Under the pieces are notes generated by a model. That model was given only the letters and a program-made list of their open reading frames with translations, had not been told where the DNA came from and did not search any database. Positions 11,795 through 23,880 of a stretch of DNA of 64,000 nucleotides are shown piece by piece; the stretch's first letter is position 1, and each line of letters opens with the position of its first letter. The DNA is from Mycoplasma bradburyae (lineage in GTDB: Bacteria; Bacillota_I; Bacilli_A; Mycoplasmatales; Mycoplasmoidaceae): NCBI RefSeq assembly GCF_024339025.1, contig NZ_CP101415.1, positions 744,001 to 808,000 on the forward strand, written 5' to 3'. The position numbers and the translations under genes are program-made.

Positions 11795-12697
11795 TTATCA
11801 ACGCAAACGTGAAAGATTGAAAAAGTTTTCTAAATGAGGTTCTGATAATTTGATTAAACTAATTACACAAATTATTAAAATGGGTAACCTTAAAGTTTCT
11901 TTAATCACTCTTGGAATTAAGTAAGCGCTTAAAATAAAATCTTTGGATTTTGGTTTTTGATGAACTACATTAATTAAGAATTCATTAATTGATATTGTTC
12001 CTAACACTAATGAATAAAGAATCGATAAAGTAATCATCATAGTCGAAACATATAAAAATAGTTTAATCGATTCTTTAGTTTTTTTATTTCTTAAGTATAG
12101 CAATCAACTTATGATTTCTGAAAAAATAAAAAATAAACCAATAAATACGAAACTTAGTGTTGATCCAAACGAATTGTTTCTTATCAATATTTTTTCTGTG
12201 TCTGTATTGTTGTATAAAGATAAAAAGATGAACCCCGAAACACAGAATCCAATAATTAAAACTTGTTGAAATAAAAAATCTAAGGAATTAGAACTGTATT
12301 GTTTTCTAATTCGATAAATCGAACCAAACAGAGAAGCAGTAAATACAATCATCGGTTCTTGAATAGCATAAAGTCAATACCATACACCACCTTTACCTAA
12401 AATAAATGAAAGTGTATCAGTTAAAAAACCTATTGGTATAGCAGTAACTGGACCGAAAATTCAACCAATTAAAGCTAATCCTACTCAAGAGATTCCTAAA
12501 CTTATCGTGGGACCTATCTTTATAACAAAAAAACCTAAAACAACTTTTAAAGCTATAAACATAGATAAAAAAGAAATAAGGTAAATGTTATACCTTAATT
12601 TAAGTGGTCAGAACGGTAAAAAAAACCTAATGATTGCTAATTTATTTATCGGTTTTTTAGCAACATCAAACTGATTTTTAATAGCTATTTTTTGCAA
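11795..12697 (-). CDS. ECF transporter S component (substrate-binding membrane subunit)
   Basis: A hydrophobic protein of about 300 residues resembling energy-coupling-factor S components, which bind a vitamin or similar nutrient and dock with a shared EcfA/A'/T module. A conserved-looking stretch runs FVIKIGPTISLGISWVGL, then GWIFGPVTAIPIGFLTDTLS, then KGGVWYWLYAIQEP. The folate-type (FolT) subgroup is a reasonable but unproven guess. The start is uncertain: TTG 12695-12697 begins 3 bases after the upstream stop, with AAGG about 10 bases before it; no ATG is available near the N-terminus. It is the last gene of the run that begins at 22568. Confidence 0.7.
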
Positions 12698-12699
12698 TA

Positions 12700-14073
12700 T
12701 TAGAATACCTTATTAGATGAATCGCTAGAATTATTTCTTTCGAAAATAGAAGTTATTTCGTTAGCTGCTTTTTTGATTTCTTCTGCATATTTATCAACAG
12801 CTTCATCAATTTTTTCTTTATCAATTTTTGGTTTGAAGAACATTGAAATCACAATTAAAAATATAATTGCCAAAGGTATTGAAATTAATCCTATTCAAAT
12901 AATTTTAGTAACTTCATAGACTGTATCAGCAGGAATCACTACAGCCTCTTTTGAAAAGAAAATTTTCGAAGGAACTGAATACAAGTGTTTAATTCCATCA
13001 AGTAATGAACCTCCAGAATAAGGACTAAAGAATGGCGAAAAAGAATAAAACACTATGAATAATAATAGATAAATTAATGGTTTAATTCTAAAACTATATC
13101 TTAAGTTGTCATTAATATGAGGAGGTTTTACTTCTTTATTAGTGTATGTAGAAATTAAAGCGATAGCATTTTGAGATTTTTTAAGCGATGTTTTACCTAT
13201 TGCTGAAGTTATGTATGTATAAGCGCAAATAATATTTACAGCAACTAATAATAACGTAGAGGTAGTATTTATCGGAGATAGTATTGGATAATTTTTATTA
13301 TCTATAGCAGATACAAATGTTGGTATTTCTTGATTTTGATATAAAACGAAGTATCAAGCTAATAACCCTAACCCAAAAGCAGCGAATATTAAACATATTA
13401 CAGAAGCTAAGTAGTTCAATATAATCATTAATTTAGATTTTTCTTTAAATAAGAAAAATTTACCAATATCAGATTCAGATTTAACAACGATCGAAGCAAA
13501 TTGTTTGTAATCAGGTTGACTGATTGAAGAAATGATTTTTTCTAAATTTTCTTTCAAATCAATAGAGGAACCTAATGGAACACTAAAAGAAGTTTTTTTA
13601 TTTAATTCTTCTTCATCCTCGATATCAGATACTGTTGGTGATGAATTAATATCATTCTTATTATTATTTATTTCTTCATCATTACTTTCAACTACATTTT
13701 TTTCTTTTTCATTGACTTTAGGTTTGTCAATTATTTCATCAAATGATTTATTAAAAGTATTAAGAATGAAAATATCAAGATAATTGATATCATCATTAGC
13801 ATCATCAAATGAGTCGTAAGAAACCAATTTATCGCTAGTATATTTGCTAGTTGTAAACTTGTTAAGTTTATTTAAAGCAAATTCAACATATTCCAAGTTA
13901 TCAGAAGCATTTTCAGTTTTACTAGCCAAAAATTTATAAATAGCAATCTGTTTAAATAAAACAGCTCTAAACGCCTCATTGTTCTTTAATTCAGTTTCAA
14001 ACTTTTCACTATTTAAAATTGTGTTAAGTTTGTATTTAATTTTATCTATAGTTGAATTAAGTTCTATCGACAT
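12700..14073 (-). CDS. Unknown membrane protein with a large cytoplasmic N-terminus
   Basis: A 457-residue protein. Residues 1-210 are soluble, helical and charged, with an acidic Glu/Asn-rich linker near 125-155. Four hydrophobic segments follow at about 215-245, 268-290, 330-345 and 390-415. The C-terminus is again charged (FKPKIDKEKIDEAVDKYAEE). By position, next to holA and comEC, it probably corresponds to the conserved hypothetical gene at the same place in M. genitalium; that comparison is from memory. ATG 14071-14073 starts 2 bases after the holA stop, implying translational coupling. No catalytic motif seen. Confidence 0.75.
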
Positions 14074-14075
14074 AT

Positions 14076-14993
14076 TTAATCAATACCTCTTATGATGAAA
14101 TATTTAAGAGATTGGTAAGGATCAGCCAAACTTCTTTTATTATTAATATCTAATTTTAACAAATCAACAATAAAATCCTTTATTACTTTATCAGATTTTA
14201 CATAAATATCTCTATATGTATATTTTAACCAATAAATATTAACGCCCATTTTTTTAGCTATATCTTCATCAGATAATTTCATTTTTTTACCAAGCAATAA
14301 GAAATATATTTTACTAAGCATCGTAATCAGAGTAGAAATAATTTCGCTTGGTTGCCTCTTATTATCAATTAGATCCTGATATATATTTAATATTTCTTGA
14401 ACATTATTATTGATAATCTCTTTAGCTAAGTTGTAGATTAATGTATCCGAATGATCAATTATTATTTTATCTATCTCTTCACGGTTGTTTAAGCTTTCTT
14501 CATCAACAAATTCCAATTTTTTAATTTCACTGCATATTAGTCTTGCATCGTTATTAGTATTTTTATCAATAAAATAAGGAAGTCAATTTGGATAATTTTT
14601 ATTTAACTTATCTAACTCTTTTGTTATGAAATTAAACTTAGAATTATTTTTACTATCTAAGCTTTTTATCTCATTTTTACCGTCAATTTTTAATAAATCT
14701 GTTTTTTTATAATCATATTTACTATCAACTATTAAAAAAACTTGTTTAGATGAATTATTAATAGTATTTATTAACGCTTTACTACTATTTAAATCAAATT
14801 CTTTATATAAAAATGCGGGATTAATAATTGCTATAATTTCATTCGAATTATTGTTGAATAACCCAGTACTTAAGTATTGAGATAAATTAGTATTTTCATC
14901 ATAGTTAACTCAAACAATATTTTTATTCTTATTTTTCTCTCTTAAATTTATTTGAGCTAAATATAAATCGTCACAAATCACTAAATAAGACAC
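14076..14993 (-). CDS. holA: DNA polymerase III delta subunit (clamp-loader wrench)
   Basis: A 305-residue protein with the layout of a diverged HolA: an N-terminal pseudo-ATPase fold (VSYLVICDDLYLAQINL onward) without a Walker A motif, and a C-terminal helical collar region containing LITMLSKIYFLLLGKKMKLSDEDIAKKMG-type sequence. Delta opens the sliding clamp for loading onto DNA. The start is GTG 14991-14993, the first in-frame initiator, one base after the comEC stop at 14995. The position directly after comEC is the usual one in Firmicutes and mycoplasmas and supports the call. Confidence 0.8.
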
Positions 14994-14994
14994 T

Positions 14995-16115
14995 TTAGAT
15001 TAACCTCATCACCCACATATTACTGATAAATAAATAATAAATTAATAAATAGTAATAAGGTGTTCAATTAGCTAATTCAGATAAATTTATAACGAAATAA
15101 TTTATTTGAAAAGTTTCTATAATCATAAAAAAGACATTATGCAAGATTTCTAAATACGGTCAAATAACATTAAATGGGAATAGAAAAAGATTTAAAAAAT
15201 AGATACTCATAATAATAGGACTCAAAATTATTGATCAAAATATTATCAATAAATTTATCTTCCCATAACCATTAATAATCAAACCGCCTAACACTATATT
15301 GATAAGCACACTCGAAATTATTGATTTAGCAAAATTATTTATTTTTTCAATTTGATAAATTGCAGTTATTACAGATACACTTAAATAACTTAGCATATAG
15401 GAATAGCTCAGAAAAGCATATGGATTAAATAACAATAATACTAGTCCAGAAATCGCTAAAACTAAAAAACTTATATCCTTTTCCTTTATAATTTTCTTAA
15501 GAATAAGATTAATAAATAAACATAGTAATATTCGTGTTACTCCATAACTAAAACTCAATAAGTAACAATAAAAAATTAATATCGGAAATGATACAAAATT
15601 ACCGATAATTTTTGATTTTTTAAATATTTTTTGAATAGTTATATTTATTAAAGATAAATGCAACCCACTAACAACTAATAAATGCGCTATTGATAGGTTT
15701 AATATCTGGTTATATATAACTCTATTATCATTGTTTCTAATATTAAATATCGTTAATAATAAAAATCCTCTTGATTGTTTTCTTTCGTTTGTATTAAGAT
15801 ATTTCAAAATTATTTTTCTAAGATCATATTCTTCTGGTATCCTATCTAACAACTCTTTAAAACTAACCCCTTTAATATCAAGAAAATAATAAATAAGATA
15901 ATACCCTAAAAATAAAACAAATAATACGCAAATAAAAATTGCTATTTTGCAATTAAACAAAAAGAATGAAACAATAAAAAAACTACGCCTAGGATTCCTA
16001 TCAGTATCCATTGTTGTTTATTAAATGTATAACCCAACAATCAAATGGAAACTAAACAGAACATCAATGCTAGTCCGTAGTTTTCTTTTATGTTTATTCT
16101 TCTTTTTAATTCCAT
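14995..16115 (-). pseudogene. comEC: ComEC/Rec2-type membrane protein, frame broken at a T7 run
   Basis: A ComEC-family membrane protein, the DNA-uptake channel in competent bacteria. The hallmark HLLVVSGLHLSLI lies in the middle, flanked by many hydrophobic helices. Only the competence domain is present; there is no beta-lactamase-like domain. The 5' part (from ATG 16113-16115, MELKRRINIKENYG onward) is in a different frame from the main part (open from 16011). The two meet at A7 in 15976-15982 (T7 in the gene). One more T would give a continuous 373-residue protein reading ILGVVFFIVSFFLFNCK across the joint. As printed the gene is split; sequencing error, phase variation or true decay are all possible. 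If ATG 16011 is used instead, the N-terminus is shorter and starts with an odd polar peptide. Confidence 0.7.
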
Positions 16116-16137
16116 ATACAAGATATGGAAAAAAATC

Positions 16138-18720
16138 TTATTTTAAAGAATTTAATTTATCTTCTTTTAGTTTTAACTCTTCTTGATAGTTATTTAATTT
16201 TTTAACTTCAGCCTCGTATTTTTCTTTTGGAGCTTTATTCTTGAAGTTTTCATTATTAACTATATTTAAACTTCTTTCAACTTCTTTTTGAAGTTTTACT
16301 ATTTCAGCTTTTAATTTATCAATAATTTTTGACTTATCATTCTCATAAACAACATAGAATTCATTATCATCTGATGCTATCAAGAATAAATCGTCAAGTT
16401 TTTGGTCACTTATCTTAATAAGATTTATGTTTTCTGTTTTTAAATATTTAGTTAAGTCTTCAATATAACTTACATCATTCTTGTAAAGAACGTTTAACTC
16501 TGTTTTAGATTTCAATTCGAAACTTTGTTTGAAATTTCTAATCTTAATAACTATTCCTAAAATATTATCAAAGTTAGATGTTTTTTGTTTAATATCAATT
16601 AAGCTTGGTCATTTTTCAAGAATGATTGAAGGTTTTTTATTACTAAATTCAAACACATTGTATAGTTGTTCAGTAATAAATGGAACAGAGGGATGAAGCA
16701 TAACTAATAAATTCCTAAACATTTTATTAGCTAGATCATATTTAGCTTTAGATCATCCGTTTTTCTTATTGAATTCAATATAAACATTAGCAAAATCATC
16801 TCAAATGAAATCACTTAATTGTTTATTTGACAGAGCGAAACGATATTCCTTTAATTTATCTTGAACACCTTCATTAACATCGTTAAAACGGTTAATAATT
16901 CAATAATCTAAACTATCTAACCCTTCATCAGTTAATTTAGTTACATCAATTAAGCTAATATATCTAGCTAAATTTCATAGTTTATTTAAAAATGAAGCTG
17001 CTGCATTCATTTTTTCGGTATTATACGAAACATCTTCACCTGGCGAAGTATTTGATGTTAAGAATAATCTTAAAGCATCTGAACCATATTCATCAATTAC
17101 CTGAATTGGATCAATTCCATTATTAAGTGACTTCGACATCTTGCGGTTTTGATCATCTAATATCAAACCATGCAATAATAAGTCTTTGAATGGAATTGAT
17201 TTTTTAAGCAATCAAGACATGATCACCATTCTTAACACTCAAAAGAATACAATATCATAAGCAGTAACTAACAATGAATTAGGAAAATTATCAGCAAACT
17301 CTTTATCATCAATTCCTTCATTAAAACATATTAAAGGTCACAATGCTGATGAGAATCAAGTATCCAAAACATCCGGATCTCTTATGTAATCTTCACCTGG
17401 TGAAGTTATACTTACTTTAATATCTTCAGAATTATTCTTATTATATCAAGCTGGTATTTGATGACCTCATACAAGTTGTCTTGAAATACATCAGTCTTGA
17501 TTAGAATCCAATCAATTATTAATCGTATCTAAGAAACGTTTAGGATAAATTTTGATATTATCAGGATTGTTAACTAATTTTTTAATCTCATCAACAAATT
17601 TAGTTGTAATCAAGAATCATTGCTTCGATAATAACGGTTGAATAATTGTATTAGAACGATCAGAATAACCGATATTACTTACTATTTCTTCAAACTTAAC
17701 GTATTTGTTTTCTTTAATTAATTTATCAACAATTAGTTCTCTAGCTTGATAAACATCAACACCTTCAAATTCTAAAGCTAGTTCATTAAGTGTTCCGTCA
17801 AAGTTAATACAGCTTAATTCTGGTAAATTATGTTTTTTAGATAATGCATAGTCATTATGATCATGCCCTGGGGTACATTTCATAACCGCACTACCAAAGT
17901 CGATGTCAATGTATTCATCGACTAAAATCGGAATTAATTGATTGTTCAATGGATTAATCAATTTTTTATCGTGATATTTTAAATATCTTTCGTCATTAGG
18001 ATTAACAAAAACAGCCACATCAGCATAGATTGTTTCAGGTCTAGTTGTAGCTATTTCAAGATAATCTTCGCTATCTTCTAGATAATACTTAATATAATGT
18101 AATTTTTGCGTTGTTTCCTTATTGATTACTTCAATATTTGATATAGCAGTATTTAGTTTAGTGTCCCAGTTTACAAGTGTATATTTCTTAGTTATATATC
18201 CTTGTTCATAAAGTTTTACAAAAACATCTAAAACATATTTATTTGACTGTTCTGATAAAGTAAATTTTTCTTTTTTTCAATTAAGAGCTAAACCTAACGA
18301 TTTAGCTTGATTCTTAATTGTTTTAGATGATTCTTGTGCTCATTTATAGATGTTATTAAAGTGGGTTTGGCGATCGTCTTTTTTGTAATCAATATTATTG
18401 CTTCTTTGAATTGATTCGAATTTTGTTTGCGTAGCAATCCCTGCATGATCAGTACCAGGAATTCAATTAATGTTTCCAGTTACTAACTTTTTATAACGAA
18501 CAATTAAGTCTTGAATCGATAAATTTCAAGCGTGACCAATATGTAATTTACCCGTTAAATTAGGTGGAGGCATAATCACACTAAACGGTTTTGTGTCAGA
18601 TAAACAAAAATCAGATTTTTGATTAGCATAATCAGTATCTAATCAAAAATCTACAACACCTTCACTTATGTATTTATGATCGTATTTTTGGTTTAAATCC
18701 AGTTTTTTTAATTGTTTCAT
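16138..18720 (-). CDS. valS: Valyl-tRNA synthetase
   Basis: An 860-residue class I aminoacyl-tRNA synthetase that charges tRNA-Val. The HIGH motif appears as [13 protein letters not shown] near residue 50, and the KMSKS loop as [11 protein letters not shown]. Between them is the editing domain, with [17 protein letters not shown] and [14 protein letters not shown] sequence. The C-terminus is the ValS coiled coil ([20 protein letters not shown]). Many conserved Trp are UGA, for example [10 protein letters not shown] preceded by NWIP. ATG 18718-18720 follows the engB stop by 3 bases. Confidence 0.97.
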
Positions 18721-18723
18721 AAT

Positions 18724-19284
18724 TTACGAATTAACATCTATAATTCTTAACATTAAGTTATTTAAATTTTGCTTGTTTTTAGCGCTTATTAGAATGATTT
18801 TTTCTTCATTAACCTTAAGAGCATTTAAGATCTTATGTTTATTGTTAGGATAAGCTGATTTAGGGTATTTATCAATCTTGTTAAAGACAATATAATAATC
18901 AATTCCAAGAGTTGATAACAGTTTAGTTATTTCCATATCTTGTTGAGTTATTACACCAAGATCAAGAACTAAAAAAATGCCAGCTAAATTTTCTCTATGA
19001 TTCAAATAATCAGTTAAAAAAGCTGATATTTCTTCTTTTTGAGATTTCTTGATTCTTGCATAACCATATCCAGGTAAATCGACGATTCTCTGATTACTAA
19101 TCTCATAAAAATTCATAGTAACCGTTCGACCTGGGGTTTTTGATGTATGAGCTATCTTAGCGTTTGCTAGACCGTTAATAATTGTTGATTTTCCAACATT
19201 TGAACGACCTATTAAGCACACTTCTTTTTTTGAATCGTTAATGCACTCTTTTAAGCTAGTAGCGCTTTTAATAAAACGATTCAT
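18724..19284 (-). CDS. engB: Ribosome biogenesis GTPase EngB (YsxC)
   Basis: A 186-residue TrmE-Era-EngA-EngB family GTPase needed for assembly of the large ribosomal subunit. Motifs: GRSNVGKST (G1, near 26), TPGRT (switch I), DLPGYGYA (G3), NKID (G4) and SAK (G5), all in order. Normal length for the family. It lies between yneF (5 bases upstream) and valS (3 bases downstream), so it is tightly packed in the same transcript. Confidence 0.95.
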   Translation of the reverse strand: MNRFIKSATSLKECINDSKKEVCLIGRSNVGKSTIINGLANAKIAHTSKTPGRTVTMNFYEISNQRIVDLPGYGYARIKKSQKEEISAFLTDYLNHRENLAGIFLVLDLGVITQQDMEITKLLSTLGIDYYIVFNKIDKYPKSAYPNNKHKILNALKVNEEKIILISAKNKQNLNNLMLRIIDVNS

Positions 19285-19289
19285 TATGG

Positions 19290-19511
19290 TTATTTCATTT
19301 CCTTAGAATATGCACGCATCATTTGTTTTACTTGAGCTTCAGATGGTTTACGTCCCATTTGAGCATATAAACTGCGAATTTGTGCTTCTGTTATCGGTGG
19401 GTTTTTACGCATCTGACGCTTAAAGACTTTAATTGCAATGATGTAACCTAAAATAGCTCCAGCTATTAAGCATAAAGGTATACTCAAACCTAGTGATAAT
19501 GCTAATTCCAT
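19290..19511 (-). CDS. yneF: YneF-family (UPF0154) small membrane protein
   Basis: A 73-residue protein with one N-terminal membrane helix (LSIPLCLIAGAILGYIIAIKVF) and a basic cytoplasmic part ending in the family signature RSLYAQMGRKPSEAQVKQMM. Function in the cell is not established. The gene upstream is a transketolase relative. In Bacillus subtilis yneF also lies close to tkt (from memory), so this adjacency looks ancestral. Confidence 0.9.
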   Translation of the reverse strand: MELALSLGLSIPLCLIAGAILGYIIAIKVFKRQMRKNPPITEAQIRSLYAQMGRKPSEAQVKQMMRAYSKEMK

Positions 19512-19520
19512 TTTTGTCTC

Positions 19521-21560
19521 CTAATTACTATCCTTATTTTTCTTATCTTGGTCGTTATTGATATCGCTATTGCGCTTTAAGATATCAGCGCCATTATTTT
19601 TATTAATATCGATTTTACCACTCAATAGATAATGACCATATTGATCTTGATCATTATCAAATTCAGTTGTATTAGTTCTTGAATCTAATGATTTTATTTT
19701 ATTATTATTAGTTTTTTGTGAACGCTTAGATTTTTTGAAATGAACAGTATGTTCTTTCATTTGATCAATTGAGTTTAGTTCAAGTGGGTTTTTAGATAAA
19801 ACATTACCTCATGCAACTTCTTCCATTCTGTCCATATAATAACTTGGGAAGTTGTTTAGCAAAACAGATTTTGCTACAGAATCCATGTTATCAAAATGTT
19901 CTAATGATAATACCGAAATGATTCTAGGCATTATCCCATTTTTTAATAATTCTTCGCGAAAACTTAATGCTTTTATTAAATCTGCGCCACAAGCAATAAT
20001 GTTAACAGTAGCATAATTATGCGTGTTTAATTCATAGCCAGCTAAATTAATGCCATCCACCATAATATTAACTAAATCCGAAACATGTGGCAAAACAATA
20101 AAGGTATCTTTTTTGTTTTGTTTATTAAATTCACATATTGAATATTTTAATTCTTCGTATGTTCCTGGTTGTAATAACAATGTGTTGTTTTGGTATGCGA
20201 TTGAATTACAAATTGAATTTAAATAATTAAAAGATAAACCCTTAGGAGTATTTACTAAATATAAGAATTTATTGTTGCATTGTTGTAAGTTTGGATCAGT
20301 TATAATCGATGATATTAGGTTGATATCAGTATTAATTACTGGTAAATGAACTTTGTTGTGCGCTATAGCGCAAGCAATAACTTTAGCCAGTTCAATTCAT
20401 TGCCCTAATAATATTAAACGATCAGAATTGATTTGATTTAGTTCATTTTCCAACTCATAATCATTATCGTTAACTTCTAATAAAACAGAGTTAGGTTGTT
20501 CTTTAAAAATAACTGCTTTTAATTTAGCTAATGATTGATTACTATCAATCTTATCTGAGTTGAATTCTCAATCCTTATAATTTGTTAAATAGTCATCTAA
20601 AACAATATTTCGTCTTTTTAATTCATCTAGTTGATTATTTATTAAATCTTTTAATTTATTAACACGTGTTTGTTGGGTCGGGTAAATATCATTTGCAGTT
20701 TCATATAAAACCTTAAATTCTTCACCATAGTATTCAAAACGCTTGATTAATTTGTTTAATTCTTCTTGATCTAGTTGAGTTCTTAATACTTGACTAGTAC
20801 CAGCAATTTCTGAACCATGCCCAACAACAGTGTTGATATCAACAAAAGCAGGACGATTAGCATTGACTGCATATTGGAACGCTACATCAACTTTATCAAC
20901 ATTGTTAGCATTCAATACACTGATGTATTTATAACCCATCTTCTTAACAATTGTTGAAAAGTCAGTTATTAAATAATCATCATTAGCTCCGCGTTCTTCA
21001 AAAGAATTATTATCATAAATAATAACTAAGTTATCTAATTTTTGATTAATAGCAGTTTTAAGAGCTGATAAACCATAATTAGAATTCAAATCAGCACTAC
21101 TAACAATACAATAAATTTTATTAGTTTTTGTGTAATGAGAAGCTTTTTGTATTAACTTAGAATCTATTGCTAAACCTACAGCATAAGCAAGATTATAACC
21201 TGGTTGCTTATTCGAAAAATCGTAAAGATTTCTAATCTTTTTTTCATAAGAAAAATCAATTAGATCATCAACTTTTATATCAGGATGTTTTAATAAGTAA
21301 AAACAAGCCCTAATATTAGATCCACCTAATTGTTTTGAAACAACAAGTTTATCATTATAGCTTGCATCTATATCATTAACATCCATAACAAAATAGTTGC
21401 GGAACAAGACATAAAGATAACTTGCTGAACCAAATCCATATGCAGCTTTCCCTATAAAACTATTATTGACACTATCAAACATTAAAAATCTAAAGTTATT
21501 AACGATTGTATGTGAGTTTTTAGGGAAAGGCTTATTTTGATAAATCGACTTAATAACCAT
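19521..21560 (-). CDS. Divergent transketolase-like protein, probably catalytically altered
   Basis: A 679-residue protein with transketolase architecture. The N-terminal thiamine-diphosphate-binding-like domain contains GFGSASYLYVLF (aligning with GHGSALLYSLLHL), KQPGYNLAYAVGLAI (TPGPLGQGIANAVGMA) and NLVIIYDNNS (near 178-186). The cofactor/Mg motif GDG, expected near residue 155, reads SSADL. GHGS at 247-250 is kept. The middle domain lacks a clear REFGM-type sequence with the catalytic Glu; QWIELAK stands in its place. Residues from about 600 on are a charged, Lys/Asn/Asp-rich extension. It is downstream of a glycosyltransferase and upstream of yneF. Either a pseudoenzyme or an enzyme with altered chemistry; a second, normal tkt may exist outside the window. 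Confidence 0.75.
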
Positions 21561-21569
21561 GTTTTTTAA

Positions 21570-22568
21570 TTATTTAAATAATCTTTTATTTTCGTTAGTT
21601 TTTAGTTTTTCTCGAAGGTTATTAGGTACCTTAAAGATGTAATTAGAAGATAAATATTGATTCTTTAATAGTGTTAGGATTTGCTCTTCGAATGTCTTTT
21701 TAATCGCATCCACAGTACTACGATATTCAATTCTTACCTGATCTATTATACTGGTAATTATACTAGATTTAAAATCGTTTATTCGGTCTTTGATTGGAAC
21801 ATAATTATTAAACCAATCAATCATCTTAGGATATTCATGAAAAATATAACGATATTTAGCAACTAAAAACTTTAAACGATTCTCATCATAAAAACCTTCG
21901 CTTTCAATAAAGTTAATGGTCGGTTTTCAAACTACTCTGAAAAAATCACAGTTAGCTAATAAATCGTATTTCAAATAAAAATCGGGAATGTACGGATTTT
22001 TACCAAACTTCATATCAAGAGCTTCAAAGAAATTCTTTTTAATTAATATTCCTTGAGTATTAAATGAGTTAGCAAAGATGTAATCAATTGAATTACGGTC
22101 AGATAGTTTTTTATCATTCGTAGGAATATCATAAACCCCTTTCATAGGGTTAGATGTTGTAGCAACCATATTTCTCCCTACAATAATCTCAGTAAATTGT
22201 TCATTAACTGAAATCATATGCTTAATAGCATCTTGATTAAGAGTGTTTGGCGGTTCTAAAAATAAAAAGAAATGACCTGAAGCATATTTAACTAATTGAT
22301 CATAAACAAAACCTCTCCCTTTTTGGGTTTGATTTTTATATATTCTTACATTTTGTTCGAATGTTTCAAATCTCTTTAAAACTTGATATGAATTATCCGA
22401 TGAACTATCGTCAATACAAATAATTTCTATATTCTTATAACTTTGAAATAACGCAGAACTTACTGTGGTTTCTATCGTTTTGGCATTATTATATACAGGT
22501 ATAAGAATAGAAACTAAGGGGTTTTTTACATGATAAAATTCGGAAGAGCGTGAATTAGTTTCATTCAT
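21570..22568 (-). CDS. Family 2 glycosyltransferase
   Basis: A 332-residue GT-A fold glycosyltransferase. The N-terminus shows NPLVSILIPVYNNAKTIE (nucleotide-sugar binding), then IEIICIDDSSSDNS (first Asp pair) and a region KGRGFVYDQLVKYASGHFFLFLEP, where the usual DxD metal motif appears as LEP. The variant DxD raises doubt about metal binding, and the acceptor is unknown. The C-terminal 100 residues are helical and charged (FKSSIITSIIDQVRIEYRS). The start is ATG 22566-22568; the gene heads the nine-gene minus run and is divergent from dinB. Mycoplasma relatives are often glycolipid or cell-surface glycosyltransferases. Confidence 0.85.
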
Positions 22569-22683
22569 AACACAAATTGGTTGCTGTATTATTGTTTAAT
22601 TATAAAAGCATTTTTATTACTTTAAATAGCTTGATTTAAATATTTTTTCTAATAATTTAATATTATTTAAATTATTGTTTTTA

Positions 22684-23880
22684 ATGGCTAGAAAAACTAT
22701 TTTTCATATTGATTTTGATGCATTTTTTGCTTCAGTTGAAGAAAAATCCAATCCAGAATATATTAATAAACCATTAGCGGTTGGATCTAAATCGCATGGT
22801 TCTATTGTTTCTAGTGCTAATTATGTTGCTAGGAATTTCGGGGTTCGTTCGGCAATGCCAATTTTTCAAGCCAAAAAACTTTGTCCTTCATTAATTATTG
22901 CTGAAGTAGATTTTTCGAAATATGAAAAAGTATCTGCTTATGTATTTACTTACTTAAGAGATTTTATAACTAAGAAAATAGAAGTAGCTTCAATTGATGA
23001 ATGTTATTTAGATGTTACAGATATATTAGAAAAAAATAGAAACTTAAGCGCTGTTGAATTAGCAAAAATGATTCAAAGACAAATTTTGGAATTAACTAAT
23101 TTAACTGTATCTATCGGAATTAGTTCAAATTTATTTTTAGCTAAAATGGCAACAGATCAAAACAAACCTAATGGTGTTTATGAAATCTGGCCTGAAGAAA
23201 TTAAAGAAAAATTATGACCTATTAACATTAGTAAAATGTATTTAATTGGTTCAAAAAAAATACCTGTTTTAAATGAACTAAATATTAAAAACATCGGTAA
23301 TTTCGCGCAATTTAAAGATAGAGAAAAATTAATAAGCATCTTTAAGAATATGTACTGAACTCACTACAATCATGCTAATGGTAAGGGAGATGATTTTGTA
23401 AATTATGAAAATAGTTCAAGGAAATCTGTTTCAGTTTCAAGAAATATAAGATATATAGTTAGAAACTATGACTCTATTTTAGATATTTTTGATGACTTGT
23501 TTGATGAAATTTATCAACGATTAAAAAATCAAAATCTTTTGACTAAAAATGTATCTGTTTCATTAAAGAATAATAAAACAATCTCATTATCATATTCATT
23601 TAAGCAATTCATAGATAAGAGATCGTCTCTTTATAATAAAGCTGTTGAGTTGCTTGATAGACTTCATAATGGCGAAATAGTTTCTAATATCGGTATAACT
23701 TTTAACAACATTAAAAAGAAGTATAAATACATCCCTAATATAAATATTTATCAAGAACTTTCAAAAGAACAAAAAGACTTAACCATATTAAAAAAAATCG
23801 TCAGCGATATTAACAATGAAACTAATAAAGAATTGCTTAATATTGCCGAAGATTTTGACTATTTTAAATATCAGAAATAA
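22684..23880 (+). CDS. dinB: Y-family DNA polymerase (DinB/Pol IV type)
   Basis: A 398-residue error-prone polymerase that copies past lesions. Catalytic residues are visible: FHIDFDAFFASVEE (first Asp), SYADFDK-type SSANYVARNFGVRSAMP, and VASIDECYLDVT (Asp-Glu pair). The little-finger region is diverged but present. The likely start is ATG 22684; the frame is also open to a TTG at 22675 that would add only three residues. A UGA codon at 23215-23217 encodes Trp. Its last 17 bases overlap the convergent rnmV gene. Confidence 0.92.
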
